A stretch of 43,266 nt of DNA from Candidatus Gastranaerophilales bacterium (lineage in GTDB: Bacteria; Cyanobacteriota; Vampirovibrionia; Gastranaerophilales; Gastranaerophilaceae): positions 1 to 43,266 of the forward strand of contig CANRMD010000013.1 of the NCBI GenBank assembly GCA_947631645.1, in the 5' to 3' direction. The notes beneath the pieces were generated by a model. The model ran no database searches. It was not told the DNA's origin and saw only the letters and a list, made by a program, of their open reading frames with translations. The position numbers and the translations under genes were made by a program. Below are positions 41,772-43,266 of the stretch, piece by piece. The first letter of the stretch is position 1. The number at the start of each line of letters is the position of its first letter.

Positions 41772-42098
41772 ATGAACAATAATAATTCAAAAAATAATAA
41801 TATATTTGATACTTCGTTTGTTAAGCCTGAAGACGTATTCGTAAGCGATGACAGAACGCAAATTTCAATAATTGAAACTACATCAATGCATGAATACTGT
41901 TTGTACAATGCGGAAACTACAAAACAGGCAACCCCTTGGGTTAACGGAAAAGAAGGTCACGTTACATTTTCGGACTTAGATCCCGATAAAAGATATTCAA
42001 TCAGGGTAAGACTTGCAAAAAAGGATTCAAAACCCGAAATAATCGGAATTGATACTTTACCTTTGGTTGATGATGATAAAAATAAAAAAGACAGTTAA
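41772..42098 (+). CDS. FN3-like repeat protein of unknown function (one module)
   Basis: 108 residues. After an Asn-rich start, DTSFVKPEDVFVSDDRTQIS and YCLYNAETT ... EGHVTFSDLDPDKRYSIRVR match module 1 of the 40872 protein closely (DSSFVNAEDVMLSEDKTVIT, YTLFNSKTG, GTVVFSGLDPKIEYAVRV). It looks like a recent tandem duplicate cut down to one module. ACAGAAAGGAG leader; 24 bases after the 40872 gene, same operon. Acidic/Lys tail. Confidence 0.65.
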   Translation: MNNNNSKNNNIFDTSFVKPEDVFVSDDRTQISIIETTSMHEYCLYNAETTKQATPWVNGKEGHVTFSDLDPDKRYSIRVRLAKKDSKPEIIGIDTLPLVDDDKNKKDS

Positions 42099-42116
42099 AA
42101 ATGAAAGGATAAAATT

Positions 42117-42272
42117 ATGGAATACAATTATATAGCAATGATTAATACAGCCTCAGGGGCAAAACAAGAAGTGAGTGTTAATGCAAAAAATGAACAAGAA
42201 GCAATAGAAAAAATTCAAAGTTTACCTGAATTTGTAAGTTTTAACTCTCTCCTTGTGCGTGATACAGATTAA
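42117..42272 (+). CDS. 51-residue protein of unknown function
   Basis: Short ORF with GAAAGGA 8 bases before the ATG, the same kind of leader as the two genes before it. Begins MEYNYIAMINTASGAKQEVS and has a helix-forming KNEQEAIEKIQ. The strand-strand-helix-strand look resembles a small ferredoxin-like or DUF-type domain, but no family is claimed. Last gene of the 40872-41772 unit; ends just before a strong terminator. Confidence 0.55.
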   Translation: MEYNYIAMINTASGAKQEVSVNAKNEQEAIEKIQSLPEFVSFNSLLVRDTD

Positions 42273-42275
42273 AAC

Positions 42276-42318
42276 AAGAAGCCCCCGCAAAATATACGGG
42301 GGCTTCTTATTATTTTTT
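42276..42318 (+). terminator. Intrinsic terminator of the FN3-like operon
   Basis: 12-base perfect stem AAGAAGCCCCCG / CGGGGGCTTCTT (42276-42287, 42297-42308), 9-base loop, then a T-rich tail ending in TTTTTT. The outer AAGAAGC/GCTTCTT matches the terminator at 38890. Confidence 0.92.
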
Positions 42319-42372
42319 AAAGATGGTTATAACTCCGTAAACCCCTACTATATACTCCCTAATTAAAGCAAA

Positions 42373-42402
42373 TTAACAAAAAAATGCAATATATGATAAA
42401 AT
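42373..42402 (+). promoter_or_regulatory. Promoter with predicted leaderless GTG start
   Basis: TTAACA (42373-42378), 18 bases, TAAAAT (42397-42402). The GTG at 42409 lies 6 bases after the -10, where transcription is expected to begin, and has no ribosome-binding site. Confidence 0.5.
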
Positions 42403-42408
42403 TATTTT

Positions 42409-42825
42409 GTGAAAAAATTAAAAAAATTTATCGGTAAATTAATTACAACGGCTATAATTATAATAATCTCAACGTTAATATATTTTTCAAATGATTCTTT
42501 TAATGACAAAATTTATCAGCAGCCAGATAATTATAAAGAAGCTGATTACGTTAGAGAATATTGTTCGGGTGAAATTGAGCATGTTTTGGAGGACAAAACC
42601 AGAGTTGACTGCCTGACCGACGAATATGCCATAGAATTTGATTATGCAAAAAAATGGGCAGAGAGTATCGGGCAATCTCTGTATTATTCTAAAATGACAG
42701 GTAAAAAGCCTGCTGTCGCAATAATTATGACTTCTTTTAAAGATGAAAAATATATAGACCGCATTAAGAAAACTGATGAAAATATTACAATTTTCAAAAT
42801 AAAATCAAAGAATTATATTGAATAA
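42409..42825 (+). CDS. Membrane-anchored small protein with nuclease-fold-like motif
   Basis: 138 residues from a GTG start. One membrane helix (about 10-26), then YVREYCSGEIEHVLEDKTRV, DCLTDEYAIEFDYAKKWAES and IGQSLYYSKMTGKKPAVAII. I recognise the RVDCLT...EFDYAKKWAE-IGQ-Y pattern as a conserved uncharacterised bacterial family. The D ... E-x-D ... K layout with a following Gln/Tyr is like a PD-(D/E)XK nuclease core, but that is inference. Function unknown. Confidence 0.7.
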   Translation: MKKLKKFIGKLITTAIIIIISTLIYFSNDSFNDKIYQQPDNYKEADYVREYCSGEIEHVLEDKTRVDCLTDEYAIEFDYAKKWAESIGQSLYYSKMTGKKPAVAIIMTSFKDEKYIDRIKKTDENITIFKIKSKNYIE

Positions 42826-42837
42826 AAATTACATTAT

Positions 42838-43266
42838 TTATTTTGTTGAAGAATATGTAAGTTCAGCAAAAACGGGGAAGTGGTCGGAACCTATATTATT
42901 TCCGTTTTTATAACTTTTTACTCTTATATCTTTTGAGGTTAAAATATGCTCTACCGTTACTCTTAAAAACGGAGGATGAAATGTATTCCAACTGCCAATG
43001 TGAATGTTTCCCGCTTTTGTTTGAGCATCATTTAAAGGCAGTGATTTTATATATTTTTTATAAACGGGAGAAAAAGTAGTGGAATTCAAATCTCCGGCAA
43101 TTATCAAATTTTTATTATCATCTTGTACTATATGATTTATCTTTTCAAACATTTCATTTCTTATTATGAAATATTCTTTTAATAAAGGCGGCAGTGTGTG
43201 AATTGCATAAACTCTAAAAACTTTCTCATCTTTTTGTATTTTTACATTAATTACTGGCAGTTTATA
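42838..43266 (-). CDS. Endonuclease/exonuclease/phosphatase family protein, N-terminus cut by window edge
   Basis: 142 C-terminal residues are visible; the frame is open to the window edge. YAIHTLPPL, IIAGDLNSTTFSPVYKK, TVEHILTSKDI and NIGSDHFPVFAELTY contain the conserved His, Asp-Asn (GDLN) and Asp-His (SDHFPV) of the DNase I-like metal-dependent fold. Family members cleave phosphodiester bonds in DNA, lipids or sugars; the target cannot be told. The H-x-L-PP motif is common in the envelope-associated subgroup. Confidence 0.88.
   Translation of the reverse strand, partial: YKLPVINVKIQKDEKVFRVYAIHTLPPLLKEYFIIRNEMFEKINHIVQDDNKNLIIAGDLNSTTFSPVYKKYIKSLPLNDAQTKAGNIHIGSWNTFHPPFLRVTVEHILTSKDIRVKSYKNGNNIGSDHFPVFAELTYSSTK

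Overview
The window is AT-rich chromosomal DNA from a diderm bacterium. The best guess is an uncultured gut member of the Melainabacteria/Vampirovibrionia (Gastranaerophilales-like). The reasons are a pilin with the GFTLAEVLITLV-type N-terminus and a Cys-rich C-terminal domain, a short cyanobacterial-style RpoD/SigA-family sigma factor, a standalone POTRA protein and an RND adaptor (outer membrane), and an anaerobe's redox set (rubrerythrin, ferredoxin-type proteins, C_GCAxxG_C_C protein). This placement is inference; there is no rRNA in the window.

Layout. 1-1.4 kb: a MarR-controlled RND efflux operon, cut by the window edge. 1.4-5 kb: lepA-glgC-thioredoxin operon. 5-7.4 kb: two small exported proteins and a phosphodiester glycosidase. 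7.5-9.4 kb: C_GCAxxG_C_C protein plus obg. 9.6-10.3 kb: a type IV pilin-like protein with its own promoter and terminator. 10.3-16.8 kb: a run of minus-strand genes (comF, a membrane protein, larB-larC, a YkgJ-like Cys-cluster protein, sigma factor, gatB). 16.8-23.1 kb: rseP, an XRE regulator, an FkbM methyltransferase and the tight housekeeping run gmk-coaBC-nif3-(exported protein)-rsmD. 23-26 kb: small membrane or unknown genes, including a membrane-anchored Hsp20-like protein. 26-33.1 kb: a compact division/cell-wall operon, murF-mraY-murD-ftsW-murG-folC. 33.2-36.7 kb: an operon of a Tat-exported aldo/keto reductase (frameshifted here), a membrane polyferredoxin and tatA-tatC. 36.7-37.3 kb: rubrerythrin. 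37.4-42.3 kb: an accessory region of unknown genes. 42.4-43.3 kb: a nuclease-fold-like small protein and a partial endonuclease/exonuclease/phosphatase.

The most unusual part is 37.4-42.3 kb. Two minus-strand units of membrane/exported proteins are each preceded by a near-identical promoter element: an extended -10 (TGG-TATAAT) and a TTGC-type -35 separated by a spacer holding a run of 11 or 10 G. This is the architecture of slipped-strand phase-variable promoters. Interleaved on the plus strand are genes for a small family of soluble FN3-like repeat proteins (38376, 40872, 41772) with near-identical ribosome-binding leaders, a 51-residue protein and an XRE regulator. One of the minus-strand proteins carries what looks like a pilin C-terminal domain on a two-helix membrane anchor. 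I read this as a candidate undescribed phase-variable surface/accessory locus.

Other observations: a Tat operon carrying its own likely substrate, a LarC lacking the LarC2 domain, a terminator inside the folC coding end, several starts that look leaderless, and a palindromic -10 shared by comF and rseP. No tRNA, rRNA, CRISPR array, insertion sequence or origin was recognised.
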